A DNA stretch of 64,000 bases from an uncultured Thioclava sp. (GCF_913064665.1 NZ_CAJYBT010000007.1:53619-117618), one strand, 5' to 3'; positions 25,036-36,526 are shown, counted from the stretch's first letter. Program-made: numbers and translations. The notes: generated from the sequence alone by a model not told the origin.

Positions 25036-25800
25036 ATGAGATCTTCCAAATCCCGTTCGCGCAACAAGTCGAACCGTCAACGCTCGATGGGCAATGTCGT
25101 CAACCGGGTCTTCGACAGCTCCGGCCCCGAAGGCAAGGTGCGCGGCACCCCCCAGCAGATCATCGACAAATATCTGACGCTGGCGCGCGATGCCCAACTG
25201 TCCAATGACCGCGTGGCCGAGCAGAACTTTCTGCAACATGCCGAGCATTACACACGCATGCTGGGCGAGGCGCAGCGCGAACAAGCGCGCGAGCAAGAGG
25301 CCCGCAACCAGCAGCGTCAACAAAGCCAAGGCGGTGATGGCCAGAATAATGGTCAGAACACTGGCCAGTCTGGCGGATCGGATAACGGCCAAAGTAATGG
25401 CCAGAATAACGACCAGAATAGCGGTCAAAACGCGAGTTCGAATGGCGATCAAACGCCCAACGCATCTGACTCCGCGCGCTCTGATTCTGGCCGGGCAGAG
25501 CCTACTCAGACGGAATCGGGCCGCACCGAGCAGCCGCGTGCGGACACAGCTCGCTCTGACGCTCCGCGGCGGCGCCAACGCGCAGTGGCCGATGAGGGCA
25601 GCGCGATGATGCCGCCCATGCCCGCCCCTGACGAAGACGCGTCTTCGGCTTTGGTCGACACACCCGAAAGCCGCGCGCATAGCGAGACCGCACCAGTGAC
25701 GGAAAAGGCGGAAAAGCCCAAGCGCCCGCGCGCTCCGCGCAAGCCGCGCCAGCCCAAATCCGCGCCGGTCGAGGCCGCGCCCGAAACCTCCTCAGAGTAA
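25036..25800 (+). CDS. DUF4167 protein, probably RNA-associated
   Basis: 254 aa. The N-terminal 80 residues (RSRNKSNRQRSMGNVVNRVF, then DKYLTLARDAQLSNDRVAEQ and FLQHAEHYTRML) are the DUF4167 domain found across Alphaproteobacteria. The rest is disordered: a Gln/Asn/Gly tract with repeats of NGQN (about residues 98-135), then an acidic and a Pro/Lys/Arg tail. The basic N-terminus suggests nucleic-acid binding, but no function is established to my knowledge. It ends at a strong terminator. Confidence 0.85.
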   Translation: MRSSKSRSRNKSNRQRSMGNVVNRVFDSSGPEGKVRGTPQQIIDKYLTLARDAQLSNDRVAEQNFLQHAEHYTRMLGEAQREQAREQEARNQQRQQSQGGDGQNNGQNTGQSGGSDNGQSNGQNNDQNSGQNASSNGDQTPNASDSARSDSGRAEPTQTESGRTEQPRADTARSDAPRRRQRAVADEGSAMMPPMPAPDEDASSALVDTPESRAHSETAPVTEKAEKPKRPRAPRKPRQPKSAPVEAAPETSSE

Positions 25801-25820
25801 TCTCTGCGCCAAACCTACCA

Positions 25821-25850
25821 AAAAGACCCGTGCCTTGGCGCGGGTCTTTT
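25821..25850. terminator. Bidirectional rho-independent terminator
   Basis: Perfect 10-bp stem AAAAGACCCG (25821-25830) / CGGGTCTTTT (25841-25850). It can end both the DUF4167 transcript and the opposing rsmA operon, whose stop is 25 bases away. Confidence 0.85.
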
Positions 25851-25874
25851 GCATTGCGCAACCTCGTTGATGGC

Positions 25875-26720
25875 TCAGCTGGCGGCTTTCACGATCCGGG
25901 CCAAGCGGCAAAATTGCTCGATCGTGACCTGCTCGGCGCGCTCGGTCGGCTTGATCCCGGCCTCTTCCAGCTTGGCCTCGATATCGGGGGCCACCGATTT
26001 CAGCGAGGCGCGCAGCATCTTGCGCCGCTGATTGAACCCGGCAGCCACGACCCGGCTGAGGGTCGCGGGATCGGCGGGAAACAGCGGCTCGGGCAGGGCG
26101 CGCAGATGCACCACGGCGGAATGAACTTTGGGGGCGGGGGTGAAGGCCTCGGGCGGCAGGCCCATCACGATGCGCGCTTGCGTGCGCCATTGCGCCAAAA
26201 TCGCGAGCCGTCCGTAATGCTTGTCACCGGGCTGGGCCACGATCCGCTCGGCCACCTCGCGCTGAAACATCAAGGTCAGGCTTTCCCAGAACGGCGGCCA
26301 ACTGGGAGGGGTCAGCCAACGTACCAACAATTCGGTGCCCACATTATAGGGCAGGTTGGCCGCAACCTTGATCGGTGGCGTCAGATGCGCCAGCGGGTCG
26401 ATCGCCAGCGCGTCGCCGTGAATCACCTCAAGTCGCCCGGGATAGGCGGCTGCGATCTCTGCCAGCGCGGGAAGGCAGCGCGAGTCTTTCTCGATCGCCA
26501 GAACCCGGCGCGCGCCTTCCGCCAAAAGCCCGCGCGTCAACCCACCGGGGCCGGGGCCGATCTCCAGCACATCCGCGCTGCTCAAATCGCCCGCCGCGCG
26601 CGCAATTTTCGCCGTCAGATTGAGATCAAGAAGGAAATTCTGCCCCAGGCTTTTCTTGGCCACCAGGTCATGCGTGCGCAACACCTCGCGCAGCGTCGGC
26701 AATCCGTCAAGCGCGGCCAT
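25875..26720 (-). CDS. rsmA: 16S rRNA adenine dimethyltransferase (A1518/A1519)
   Basis: 281 aa. Motif [16 protein letters not shown] binds SAM, and NLPYNVGT is the catalytic motif IV of the KsgA/RsmA family. [16 protein letters not shown] is the typical N-terminus after KKSLGQN. It dimethylates two adenines of helix 45 during 30S maturation. It is the last gene of the lptFGD-surA-pdxA-rsmA cluster and is separated from pdxA by a REP element. Confidence 0.96.
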   Translation of the reverse strand: MAALDGLPTLREVLRTHDLVAKKSLGQNFLLDLNLTAKIARAAGDLSSADVLEIGPGPGGLTRGLLAEGARRVLAIEKDSRCLPALAEIAAAYPGRLEVIHGDALAIDPLAHLTPPIKVAANLPYNVGTELLVRWLTPPSWPPFWESLTLMFQREVAERIVAQPGDKHYGRLAILAQWRTQARIVMGLPPEAFTPAPKVHSAVVHLRALPEPLFPADPATLSRVVAAGFNQRRKMLRASLKSVAPDIEAKLEEAGIKPTERAEQVTIEQFCRLARIVKAAS

Positions 26721-26734
26721 TTAAACGCTCCTCA

Positions 26735-26819
26735 TTTCATCTAGCCTGAAATACTCCCCGCGGAGCGTGCGACCCCGGCGGCAGGTGCCTCCGGCGGGAG
26801 TATTTATTGCTAGATGAAA
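26735..26819. repeat. REP-like palindromic element, copy 2 (arms swapped)
   Basis: Arms TTTCATCTAG ... CTCCCCGCGGAGCGT (26735-26768) and GTGCCTCCGGCGGGAGTATT ... CTAGATGAAA (26786-26819) are nearly identical to those of 41-125 but in the reverse order, so the hairpin is the inside-out version. It lies between pdxA and rsmA inside an operon and could reduce read-through to rsmA. Confidence 0.7.
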
Positions 26820-26829
26820 GAGCATCGAC

Positions 26830-27828
26830 CTAATCCCGTCGCGCCGCGCCCATCCGCGCGGCCATTTCCAGTGCGGCAATCAGCGAGGCGGGATTGGCGC
26901 GCCCGAGCCCTGCGATATCATAGGCGGTGCCGTGATCGGGCGAGGTGCGCACGAAGGGCAGGCCCAGTGTAATATTCACCCCGCCGTCGAAATCGAGCGT
27001 CTTGATCGGGATCAGGGCCTGATCGTGATAGGCGCAGATCGCGGCGTCATAGGTTTGGCGCGCGCGGGCGTGAAACAGCGTATCGGCGGGCAGCGGGCCC
27101 GAGAGCGCGTAGCCCTCTGCGCGCAGGCTGGCGATTTCGTCAATCATCCAGTCGAGCTCTTCGTGCCCCATCGCACCGCCTTCACCGGCATGCGGATTAA
27201 GCCCCGCCACGGCGATGCGCGGTGATTCAAACCCGAAATCGCGGCGCAGCCCTTCGGCGGTGATGCGCACCGTTTCGCGCAGCAGGTGCGGGGTAAAGGC
27301 TGTTGGCACATCGGCCAGCGCAATGTGGATGGTTGCAGGCACCACACGCAGCGGCGGGTTGGCATTGGAGGAGGCCAGCATCATCACCACACGGTCGACC
27401 CCGGCCAGATGAGCGAGGAATTCGGTATGGCCGGGAAATGCGAATCCCGCGCCGTCATGCAGCGCCTTTTTGTGAATCGGGGCGGTGGTCAGCGCCGAGC
27501 CTTGCCCACGCATCACCAAATCGACGCCGCGTGCGATCACATCGATCACCGCGCGCGCATTGGCCGGGTCGGGTTTGCCGGGCTCGGCGGCGGCGGGAAA
27601 CGGGTGGGGCAGCACCGGCAGGCCAGCGCTGGCATGGGTGATCGCCTCGCTTGGCTGGCTGATCTCGCGGATTTTGGTGCCGCGCGGCAGATGCGCAGGG
27701 TCGCCGATCCATACGAAGGGCAGACGGGCACCGAAATGCTCCCAAGCGCGGGCGGCCAGTTCGGGGCCGATGCCCGAGGGGTCTCCGCAGCTCAGGATCA
27801 CCGGGCGGTCAAGGGCGGGCGCACTCAT
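26830..27828 (-). CDS. pdxA: 4-hydroxythreonine-4-phosphate dehydrogenase
   Basis: 332 aa. It oxidises 4-phosphohydroxy-L-threonine in pyridoxal phosphate synthesis. SCGDPSGIGPELAARAW is the N-terminal signature, and TAPIHKKAL, the FPGHTEFLA block with a metal-binding His and AYHDQALIPIKTL are all present. Its ATG overlaps the surA stop (ATGA), as expected in the conserved surA-pdxA-rsmA order. Confidence 0.96.
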   Translation of the reverse strand: MSAPALDRPVILSCGDPSGIGPELAARAWEHFGARLPFVWIGDPAHLPRGTKIREISQPSEAITHASAGLPVLPHPFPAAAEPGKPDPANARAVIDVIARGVDLVMRGQGSALTTAPIHKKALHDGAGFAFPGHTEFLAHLAGVDRVVMMLASSNANPPLRVVPATIHIALADVPTAFTPHLLRETVRITAEGLRRDFGFESPRIAVAGLNPHAGEGGAMGHEELDWMIDEIASLRAEGYALSGPLPADTLFHARARQTYDAAICAYHDQALIPIKTLDFDGGVNITLGLPFVRTSPDHGTAYDIAGLGRANPASLIAALEMAARMGAARRD

Positions 27829-29057
27829 TTGCGCACGATCACCGCATCGGCCTCAAGATCGGCCAGATAGCCCTCGGCATAGGAGGCGAGCGCGTTGTTT
27901 TCCAACTGCGCGCGCACCTGATCGCGCGTCGGGGCGACCTCGTCCTTGCCGGGCACGCTTTCGCGATTGCACAGCATCACCAATGTGTCCGAACCGCCGC
28001 GCGAGAGCACCTCGGTTTCGCCAATATCCAGATGGGCCAGTGTCAGGCCGATATCGGTGGGCACCTGTGCTTGTGTTACCCCGTCATGAGCGGTCAGCGC
28101 GCTGGCAGGAAGGCCTTTGGCGATGGTGTAAAGCTCGTTGCAGCGGCGCGCATCGGTCGCGACCCGACCGGCGAGTTTCGCCGCCTGTTCGCTGCCCGTT
28201 GCACCAAGATTGAAGGTCATGTAGCTGAGCGATTGTGGCCCGCTGGGCGCGCTGCCATCGCCGATGGCGCGCAGCATGAATACGGCCACAGCGCCCTTCA
28301 GCGTGATCGGCGCTGTCGCGGTGCCCGGCTTGAGCGCAAGGACTGCTGCGCGCAGCTGCACGGGCAGGTTTTCGATCGGCATCCAGTCAAGCCGCCCGCC
28401 ACGATTGCGCGAGGCGGTGGCTGAGTATTTCCGGGCAAGGGCTGCAAACGCGGCCTCGCCTTTCGTTGCTGACAACTGCCGGGCTTGTCCCATCGCGTTG
28501 CGCTCATTGCCGGGCGGTGCCGGAATGATCGCCTCGGAAATCAGGACTTTTACGCCTTTTCCCACTTGCGATTCCTGCATCATCGCGCGGTCGATGGCGG
28601 CGTCGTTGATGAATACCTTGGCGCCGAAGCGCGCTCGCACCAGTTCGCGCCACAGCATGCCTGCGCGCACGAAATCGCGGAAGGTCGCGGGATCGACGCC
28701 GTTTTGCTTTAGGGCCTCAAGGAATTTTTCGTTGGTCAGATTGGCGCGCCCGGCGAATTCGGCCATGCCCTTTTCAAGCCCTGCCTCATCCAGCTTCAGC
28801 CCGACCTGATGGGACGCCGAAATCCGCAGCCGGTCTTGGATCAAAGCCTCTTCGGCGTCTTTGGGTGTAGTGCCTGCGGCGTTCAGCAACTGCATGAAGC
28901 GCAGGCGCTGATTGATTTCATACGCGGTAATGCCAGAGCCGTTCACGGTGATCACAGGGGAAAAACTGCCGCTCGATTGTGCCAAGCCGGGCAGAGCGCC
29001 AAACACCAGAGTCACCGCGAGGGTCAGAAGGGGGAGCAGTCGGGTCATCATCGTCAT
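27825..29057 (-). CDS. surA: Periplasmic chaperone/peptidyl-prolyl isomerase SurA
   Basis: 410 aa. A signal peptide (LLPLLTLAVTLVFGALPGLA) leads a SurA N-domain (NGSGITAYEINQRLRFMQLL) and one parvulin-like region (FAALARKYSATASRNRGGRL, then DWMPIENLP). SurA escorts outer-membrane beta-barrels such as LptD to the Bam complex, and LptD is encoded just upstream. Only one clear parvulin domain is visible, as in other alphaproteobacterial SurA proteins. Confidence 0.9.
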   Translation of the reverse strand: MTMMTRLLPLLTLAVTLVFGALPGLAQSSGSFSPVITVNGSGITAYEINQRLRFMQLLNAAGTTPKDAEEALIQDRLRISASHQVGLKLDEAGLEKGMAEFAGRANLTNEKFLEALKQNGVDPATFRDFVRAGMLWRELVRARFGAKVFINDAAIDRAMMQESQVGKGVKVLISEAIIPAPPGNERNAMGQARQLSATKGEAAFAALARKYSATASRNRGGRLDWMPIENLPVQLRAAVLALKPGTATAPITLKGAVAVFMLRAIGDGSAPSGPQSLSYMTFNLGATGSEQAAKLAGRVATDARRCNELYTIAKGLPASALTAHDGVTQAQVPTDIGLTLAHLDIGETEVLSRGGSDTLVMLCNRESVPGKDEVAPTRDQVRAQLENNALASYAEGYLADLEADAVIVRK

Positions 29058-29108
29058 GGCGTGCCTGTATCCGTTTATTCGCGTCGTATTCGGCCTTCGG
29101 TCTGCGAT

Positions 29109-31331
29109 CTAGCGCGCGCACATGCGGCGCACTGCGCTGCCTTGCGTCGAGCCAAAGCCCACAAGTTGCACCGACAGGCCGAAATCCGTCTCGGGGGTTA
29201 CACTAGTAGAGGAAGTGAAGCGGCGCGAGAGGGAAAGATCAACCAAAACACATTCGTTGACATACTGAAGCCCCAGATTCGCGCGTGCCGCTTGCTTGGC
29301 GGTCAGATCATAGCGGGTCGCAAAGGTGCCCGACCAGCCGTTGCCCCAGTCATAGCCAGTATCCAATGTCAGCTCGGACAGGTCGGTGGTGAGCGTGGTG
29401 TCAGAATTTGCATCCAGCCAAAGATAGCCCGCCGTGACGTGATAGCGCTCTCGCGACCACGCCACGTGCAGCTCATCGCGCGACACCGAAAAATTATCGT
29501 TAAAGAGCATCCGGTTTGAAAAGATCAGCCCATTTGCCGTGCTCAGTTGGGTGGAAACCAGCCAATCGGACCGGATCCCCGCCAGCGACGAGATTCCTGC
29601 GAATGCGCCCAGATCCTGCTGGCGGAAAATGCGCCCGGCCGTGACGCCCAGCGACCAGCCCGAGGCGTCATAGCGCGTCCAGCTGACACCAAGATTGGCG
29701 CGCAATCCGGTTTCGCGGGCGTCCTCTCCAGGGTAGCGGGTGAGCGAGAAAAGATTGCCCTCGTCAAATTCCGGCAACAGGCTGTCTTCATTGGGCGAGG
29801 CTTTGAGCGTGTTCGGGGCCCAGGCGATTTGCGCAATCGGTTCAATGACATATGCCGCGCGGGTGCTCGATTTCACCCAAGGCCAGCGCAGTTCGGTGGC
29901 CAAAGTTGGCTGGCCGCGCAAAATCATCTTGGGATAGGCGGGATCGGACTGGGTCTCGATAAGATCGCCGCTATATTGTGCCTCAATCTTACCAAGAAGC
30001 CCGCCGCCAAGCAGCCAGTTGCGCTGCCAATTGGCCGAGACCGAGCCGCGCAGCATGTCGCGGCCATCTGGCACAAGATCGGCGTCGGTGCCATCAATGC
30101 TGGACGTTGAGGCGCGCCGCGCGGCCAGTGTGGAAAAGCGCACCGTTGCCAGCCCGCCCAAAGCCTGCGGGCTAAAGCTGCGCACCCATTGCGCGGTGCC
30201 TGACAGCATCGGCTCGGTCGAGTTGCTTTCCCCATCGCGAATCGAACGAGTGTTGCCAAACCGCGCGGTGATCATCTCACCCGCGCGCACCCGTTCCAAT
30301 GTCACGCCCGACCACAGCCGGTCATCGCTGGTGACGCCATAATTGAGCAGATAACTATCATCTGACACCAAGCGCAGCTGAGCGCCGAGTTTGAAATCAT
30401 CTGGCAGGCGAGCGCTTAGATCACCAAACAGATAGCCCCGCGTCGCGCCCGGGATGATGTCATCCTTAGACACCGCGCCGTTCAGTTCCAGTGTGCCCCA
30501 ATTATAGGCTTCGCGATAGCGCAACCCCAGCGTTTCCGTGCGCGCCGCCGAGACATAAGGGGTTACCGTCAGATCGCGCGAGGGACCAAGCGCAAAGAAA
30601 TACGGCACCTTGATCCCTGCGCCCAAACTTGAGGTGGTGCGAAACGACGGGCGCAAAAAACCAGACATCCGTTTGACGCCCGGGGCGGGCATACGCAGGC
30701 GCGGCAGATAGGCGATAGGCACGCCGCCTGCACGAAACTGCGCGTCGTAAAAGACGATTTGACGGGTTTGTGAATCATGCACAACCTTGCGGGCGCGAAT
30801 TTCCCAAAGCGGGGTGGGATCGGCGACGCACACCCGGCAGGACGAGGTCACGACCCGGTTGAGCACGGTGTAGCGCCCGTTCTTGCGTTCGATCGAGGCG
30901 GCGGCAAGCTGCAATTCACGCGCCATCACCATGCGCGCACTCAGCAAGATGCCGTTGCGCAAATCGGGCGACAGTTCGGCCTGAGAGGCGAGGATCACGC
31001 TGCCCGTCTGGCCCGGTTGCTCCAGACGGATCGGGCCTTCGATGAACAGCTTGTCCTGCGCTTGATCATAGATCACGCTCGACGCCGTTAGCCGGTTCGA
31101 GCGGTAATACATCTCGACATGGCCCTGTGCGATGAGACGGTTTTTACCCTCGATCTGCACCCGATCGGCGAGCAGCGTGGCCAACTCATCGGAAGCGGGA
31201 ATCGCTGTTGCATCGGCTGGGCTGAGCGCGGCCTCTGGGCTGGCGGTTTGGGCCGCTACCGGGCTGGCAAGCGTCAGCGCGCCCAGCACCACCGCCCCCA
31301 GCGCCGCTTTCAGATCGCGCGACCCCATCAT
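29109..31331 (-). CDS. lptD: LPS-assembly outer-membrane protein LptD
   Basis: 740 aa. A signal peptide (AALGAVVLGALTLASPVAAQ) is followed by an OstA-like domain (VQIEGKNRLIAQGHVEMYYR) and a long beta-barrel ending in Cys-Ala-Arg. Cysteines near residue 173 (SSCRVCVAD) and near the C-terminus may form the maturation disulfides. It inserts LPS into the outer leaflet. GGGAGG precedes ATGATG; I took the first ATG (31331), which overlaps the lptG stop, but 31328 has better spacing. Confidence 0.93.
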   Translation of the reverse strand: MMGSRDLKAALGAVVLGALTLASPVAAQTASPEAALSPADATAIPASDELATLLADRVQIEGKNRLIAQGHVEMYYRSNRLTASSVIYDQAQDKLFIEGPIRLEQPGQTGSVILASQAELSPDLRNGILLSARMVMARELQLAAASIERKNGRYTVLNRVVTSSCRVCVADPTPLWEIRARKVVHDSQTRQIVFYDAQFRAGGVPIAYLPRLRMPAPGVKRMSGFLRPSFRTTSSLGAGIKVPYFFALGPSRDLTVTPYVSAARTETLGLRYREAYNWGTLELNGAVSKDDIIPGATRGYLFGDLSARLPDDFKLGAQLRLVSDDSYLLNYGVTSDDRLWSGVTLERVRAGEMITARFGNTRSIRDGESNSTEPMLSGTAQWVRSFSPQALGGLATVRFSTLAARRASTSSIDGTDADLVPDGRDMLRGSVSANWQRNWLLGGGLLGKIEAQYSGDLIETQSDPAYPKMILRGQPTLATELRWPWVKSSTRAAYVIEPIAQIAWAPNTLKASPNEDSLLPEFDEGNLFSLTRYPGEDARETGLRANLGVSWTRYDASGWSLGVTAGRIFRQQDLGAFAGISSLAGIRSDWLVSTQLSTANGLIFSNRMLFNDNFSVSRDELHVAWSRERYHVTAGYLWLDANSDTTLTTDLSELTLDTGYDWGNGWSGTFATRYDLTAKQAARANLGLQYVNECVLVDLSLSRRFTSSTSVTPETDFGLSVQLVGFGSTQGSAVRRMCAR

Positions 31332-32446
31332 CCATCCTCCCGGTGCAACACCAGCGCTAAAGGTAACATCAGTCCGATCACCGGGGGCGCCCACGCCGCG
31401 AGGGTGACGGGAATCTGCCCATTATCTCCCAGAACCTGCGCAATATTGCGCAAGAAAAACAACCCCAACCCGGCCGCCAGCGCCATCAGCACCTTGGCAC
31501 CCGTCCCGCCAAAGCGAATATGGTCCATCGTAAAGCTGGCCGCAATCAGTACCATTCCCACCAACATCAGCGGCAGCGCCAGTTCCATCTGGAACCAGAC
31601 CTGATGACGGCGCGCCGAGAATCCGGCGTTTTCAAGGGCGGCGATAAAGCTGGGCAACTGCCAGATCGGCACAGCCGAGGGTTTGCCGAAACTGTCGCGA
31701 ATGCGTTCCACCGTCAGGTCCGAGGGCAGGGTCAGGCTGGCTTGGCGCGTGGCATCGCGTTCGGGGTTGGTCGAACTGCCCAGTGGCCAATCTTTGACGT
31801 CTTCCAGCAGCCAATGTCCGGGTTCCAGCACGGCCTTGGCGGCGTCGATCCGCCGGACCGGGCCGCGCGGGGCTTCAAAGATCAGAAAGGTGACATTGAA
31901 CAGCGTCGTTGCATTCGCATTGGCACGCGTGGCGTGAATCACCGCCTGCGCAAGCGCCTTGCCATCGTTGCTGAGCCCTGCGCTTTGACGCATCCAGACG
32001 CCTTCACGCCCGATCGAGACGGCCTCGCCCTCTTTGGCCTGATAATGCTCCACCATTGATTCATAGCGCTTCGTTGTCGCGCTGACCAAAGGATTGCCGA
32101 TGAACAGGGCGGCGACCCCAAGCAGCATTGCGACAATCAGCGGCGCGGCCAACATCCGCAACGCCGAACGCCCCGACGCCCGGATCACCACCAGTTCCGA
32201 TGAGCGCGCCAAGCCGATGAACAATGCGACCGCTGAAAGCATCACGATCAGGGGCAGAATATTATACATCGTGGCCGGGGTATGGAGCGCCGAAATCAGC
32301 GCCAAACGTCCAAGTCCCATCTGCGCGTCAGAAAAACGACGCACCTGTTCGACGATATCGATCAGGAACAATATGCCCCAGAAACTAGCCCCTACAATGA
32401 GAAACGCGCGCGAAAACCGCCTTGCCAGATACAGCGCTAGGGTCAT
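31328..32446 (-). CDS. lptG: LPS export ABC transporter permease LptG
   Basis: 372 aa, YjgP/YjgQ family. Three N-terminal helices with the coupling segment ELVVIRASGRSALRML, a periplasmic beta-jellyroll, then three C-terminal helices (LALPLMLVGMVLIAASFTM). With LptF and LptB it extracts LPS from the inner membrane. Start ATG 32446 overlaps the lptF stop (ATGA). Confidence 0.93.
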   Translation of the reverse strand: MTLALYLARRFSRAFLIVGASFWGILFLIDIVEQVRRFSDAQMGLGRLALISALHTPATMYNILPLIVMLSAVALFIGLARSSELVVIRASGRSALRMLAAPLIVAMLLGVAALFIGNPLVSATTKRYESMVEHYQAKEGEAVSIGREGVWMRQSAGLSNDGKALAQAVIHATRANANATTLFNVTFLIFEAPRGPVRRIDAAKAVLEPGHWLLEDVKDWPLGSSTNPERDATRQASLTLPSDLTVERIRDSFGKPSAVPIWQLPSFIAALENAGFSARRHQVWFQMELALPLMLVGMVLIAASFTMDHIRFGGTGAKVLMALAAGLGLFFLRNIAQVLGDNGQIPVTLAAWAPPVIGLMLPLALVLHREDG

Positions 32447-33588
32447 GAGCCACCCTCTTGCAGAGTAGCAGTCGCGCGGATCCGCCAAGGCCTGCCGGAC
32501 CACCACAACATCGCAACCGCGATCAGTCCGCCCCCCAATGCGGGCAGATATAACAGTGGCCAAAGCCCGGGATCAGAGGATGACGCGCTTTCGACGCCGT
32601 TTTGCAGCGCTTGCACCACGATCAGGCCAAAGATCGCGAGCGTGATCTGGCGCCACATGCCAAAGCGCGAAAACGTCCCGATCATCAGCGCGGCAAAGCC
32701 GATCAGCGCGGCGATGGGGGCCAATAGCGGCTGGCTGATGCGGCGGTTCAACTCAAGACGAATCTGCTGCGGGCTGGCGTCACTCTGCGCGGCGAGTTGC
32801 GCGCCCCCTCGCAGCAGCGTCAGTGTCCCGATCTCATCCAGCGACCGTTTGCTATTACTGCTCACGTTGAACAAAGTCCCGATATCGTAGGTGAAATTCG
32901 CAAATCGGGTGATTGCCAAACGATCGCCGGGCTGCTGGAGCGTTTGTGCCATACCGTTCAGCATCACAAGTTTCGGCCCGCTGTCAGAGCGCACGATCAG
33001 CGCCTTGTCGGCGCTGTAGATTGTCGCTCGGGCTGGATCGCGTCGATCTGCCAGAAACAGGTCTTCCAACTCTCCCAGTTCCGAAATCTTGCGAATGTAG
33101 ATTGTCACGCCTTTGACGGGGTGCTGAAAACTGCCCTCGCGCAGAAATTGAGCGGTGACGTTTTGCGCGACTTCCTGACGGCGCTCGGTAAGGCGCTGCT
33201 TTGCGGCGGGCACCAGCACGTTGATCAAGATCGCCATCATGATCGAGGCAATCAGCCCAAACACCACAACCGGGCGTGCAAGGCGCCAATTGGATGCCCC
33301 GGTGGCGCGCATCACCACCAATTCGCTATCCTGATCCAGCCGATTGACCGCATAGATCGTGGCCGCAAAGGCCGCGACCGGCAACACGATCCGGATCACG
33401 TAAGGCAGCGTCAGCGCGGTGAATTCCAGCACCACCACCGCCGTTTGCCCATCCGAAATCAGGCTGTCAAACATCAGCACAGCCCGGTTGACCCAATAAA
33501 CAGAGACCAGAACGAGTGCAAAGAACCCGAACAGCGCCATCAATTTGGACAACAGATATCGGTCCAGTTGCGTCAAATGCCCTACCAT
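32443..33588 (-). CDS. lptF: LPS export ABC transporter permease LptF
   Basis: 381 aa, the same fold as LptG, with coupling segment ELVVMRATGASNWRLARPVV and N-terminus LDRYLLSKLMALFGFFALVL. It is first in the cluster and divergent from pepA. GGAGG touches the ATG at 33588 with no spacing, so the TTG of LTQLDRY (33576) may be the true start. Confidence 0.93.
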   Translation of the reverse strand: MVGHLTQLDRYLLSKLMALFGFFALVLVSVYWVNRAVLMFDSLISDGQTAVVVLEFTALTLPYVIRIVLPVAAFAATIYAVNRLDQDSELVVMRATGASNWRLARPVVVFGLIASIMMAILINVLVPAAKQRLTERRQEVAQNVTAQFLREGSFQHPVKGVTIYIRKISELGELEDLFLADRRDPARATIYSADKALIVRSDSGPKLVMLNGMAQTLQQPGDRLAITRFANFTYDIGTLFNVSSNSKRSLDEIGTLTLLRGGAQLAAQSDASPQQIRLELNRRISQPLLAPIAALIGFAALMIGTFSRFGMWRQITLAIFGLIVVQALQNGVESASSSDPGLWPLLYLPALGGGLIAVAMLWWSGRPWRIRATATLQEGGS

Positions 33589-33763
33589 CCTCCGGGAGGT
33601 TTTGCTCTCTCTAGCCTGTCGCGCGGGTCAAAGAAAGGTGCCAGTTGGGGCGCTTTTCATTTTCCGGGCGTCGGTCTAGGGTCGCGCAAGATCACATTGC
33701 CACCCCCCCGCCTGTAGCATGGTGCGCCTAGGCGTCGCGCGCGGGCGAAATTCGGAGACCTTT

Positions 33764-35227
<1,464 letters not shown>

Positions 35228-35228
35228 G

Positions 35229-35684
35229 ATGGGGCAGGTCAATTTCTATCATCTGACGCATTCGGCGCCTGAGCAGGTGGTGAGCAATCTCGCCACCCGC
35301 GCGATTGAACAGGGCTGGAAGATCGAGCTGCGCGGGCGTGACCTTGCGCGGCTCGACCAGCTTGATCTGCGGCTTTGGCAGATGGGAGAAGCCAGCTTTT
35401 TGCCCCATGGTCTGGCGGGCGGGCCGCATGACGGGTTGCAGCCGCTTTTGCTGACCACCGCGCCTGCGGGAGATGCGCGCGATGCGCTGATGGCGCTGGA
35501 TGGGGCCGAGATCAGCGCCACCGAGACCGAGACCCATAAACGCGTTTGGATCCTGTTTGACGGCAATGACACGCAGGCGCTGAACGTGGCGCGCGGGCAA
35601 TGGCGCGCCTTGACTGGGGCGGGCGCAAAGGCCGCATATTGGAGCGAAGAGTCGGGGCGCTGGGAGAAGAAGGCCGAAAGCTGA
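35229..35684 (+). CDS. holC: DNA polymerase III chi subunit
   Basis: 151 aa. FYHLTHSAPEQVVSNLATRA and LWQMGEASFLPHGLAGG are HolC signatures, and KRVWILFDGND comes next. Chi links the clamp loader to single-strand binding protein at the replication fork. The gene sits one base after pepA, a frequent pepA-holC pair, and is probably translationally coupled to it. Confidence 0.92.
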   Translation: MGQVNFYHLTHSAPEQVVSNLATRAIEQGWKIELRGRDLARLDQLDLRLWQMGEASFLPHGLAGGPHDGLQPLLLTTAPAGDARDALMALDGAEISATETETHKRVWILFDGNDTQALNVARGQWRALTGAGAKAAYWSEESGRWEKKAES

Positions 35685-35716
35685 GCAGGCGCGCGAACCG
35701 GGCGCGGGGGGAAGAC

Positions 35717-36463
35717 ATGGATATTTTGCTGATCGTGATCGCGGCCTTTTGCGCGGGCGTTCTTAACACGATTGCCGGGGGCGGCACGTTTCTGACCTTC
35801 CCCGCGCTGGTTTTTATCGGCCTGCCGCCGGTGATGGCGAATGCGACAAGCGCCGTCGCGGTGTTTCCCGGCTATCTTGGCGGTGCCCTTGGCTTTCGCG
35901 CCGAGCTGGCGCGCTTTGACAAGACGCGGATGCTCAAGCTGCTGGCGGTGACATTCGCGGGCGGGTTGATCGGCTCGCTCTTGTTGCTGGTCTCGTCCAA
36001 CAAAGCGTTTTCGCTGGTCGTGCCCTTCCTGCTGCTGGCCGCCACGCTGGCCTTTCTGTTTGGCGATCAGATTCGGGGCTGGGCGGCGCGCAATAGCCGG
36101 GCGGTGACGCCGTTTGGCTCGGTCGGGCTGCTGCTGGTTAGCATCTATGGCGGCTATTTCAATGGCGGGCTGGGGATCGTTCTGCTGGCGCTGTTCGCGC
36201 TGTGGGGGATGGTCGATCTGCACGAGATGAATGGGCTAAAAAATGGGCTCTCCTTTGCGCTGTCAGCGATTTCGGTGGCCGTGTTTGCGGCGGGCGGTTT
36301 GGTGCAATGGCATTACGCGGTCGCGATGATGCTGGCCTCGACGGTGGGGGGCTATGCCGGTGCGCCGATTGCGCGCAAGCTGCCCCGGTCGGTCGTGCGC
36401 GCGCTGATTGCGCTGGTGGGTTTCACGATGAGCGCGGTTTTCTTCTGGCGCTTGTTGGCCTGA
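35717..36463 (+). CDS. TSUP family anion permease (TauE/SafE)
   Basis: 248 aa with about 7-8 membrane helices. NTIAGGGTFLTFPALVFIGL and ANATSAVAVFPGYLGG are the TSUP repeat motif, and YFNGGLGIVLLALFAL begins the second repeat. Relatives export sulfite, sulfoacetate or similar anions. GGGGGAAGAC precedes ATG 35717. It is in line with pepA-holC upstream and tgt downstream, but nothing ties it to sulfur metabolism here. Confidence 0.88.
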   Translation: MDILLIVIAAFCAGVLNTIAGGGTFLTFPALVFIGLPPVMANATSAVAVFPGYLGGALGFRAELARFDKTRMLKLLAVTFAGGLIGSLLLLVSSNKAFSLVVPFLLLAATLAFLFGDQIRGWAARNSRAVTPFGSVGLLLVSIYGGYFNGGLGIVLLALFALWGMVDLHEMNGLKNGLSFALSAISVAVFAAGGLVQWHYAVAMMLASTVGGYAGAPIARKLPRSVVRALIALVGFTMSAVFFWRLLA

Positions 36464-36526
36464 GCCCGTCTTCCCATCCGCCGCCATCCGCGTTACACCC
36501 GCGCCCTGATCCGCAGGAGCGCCCAG

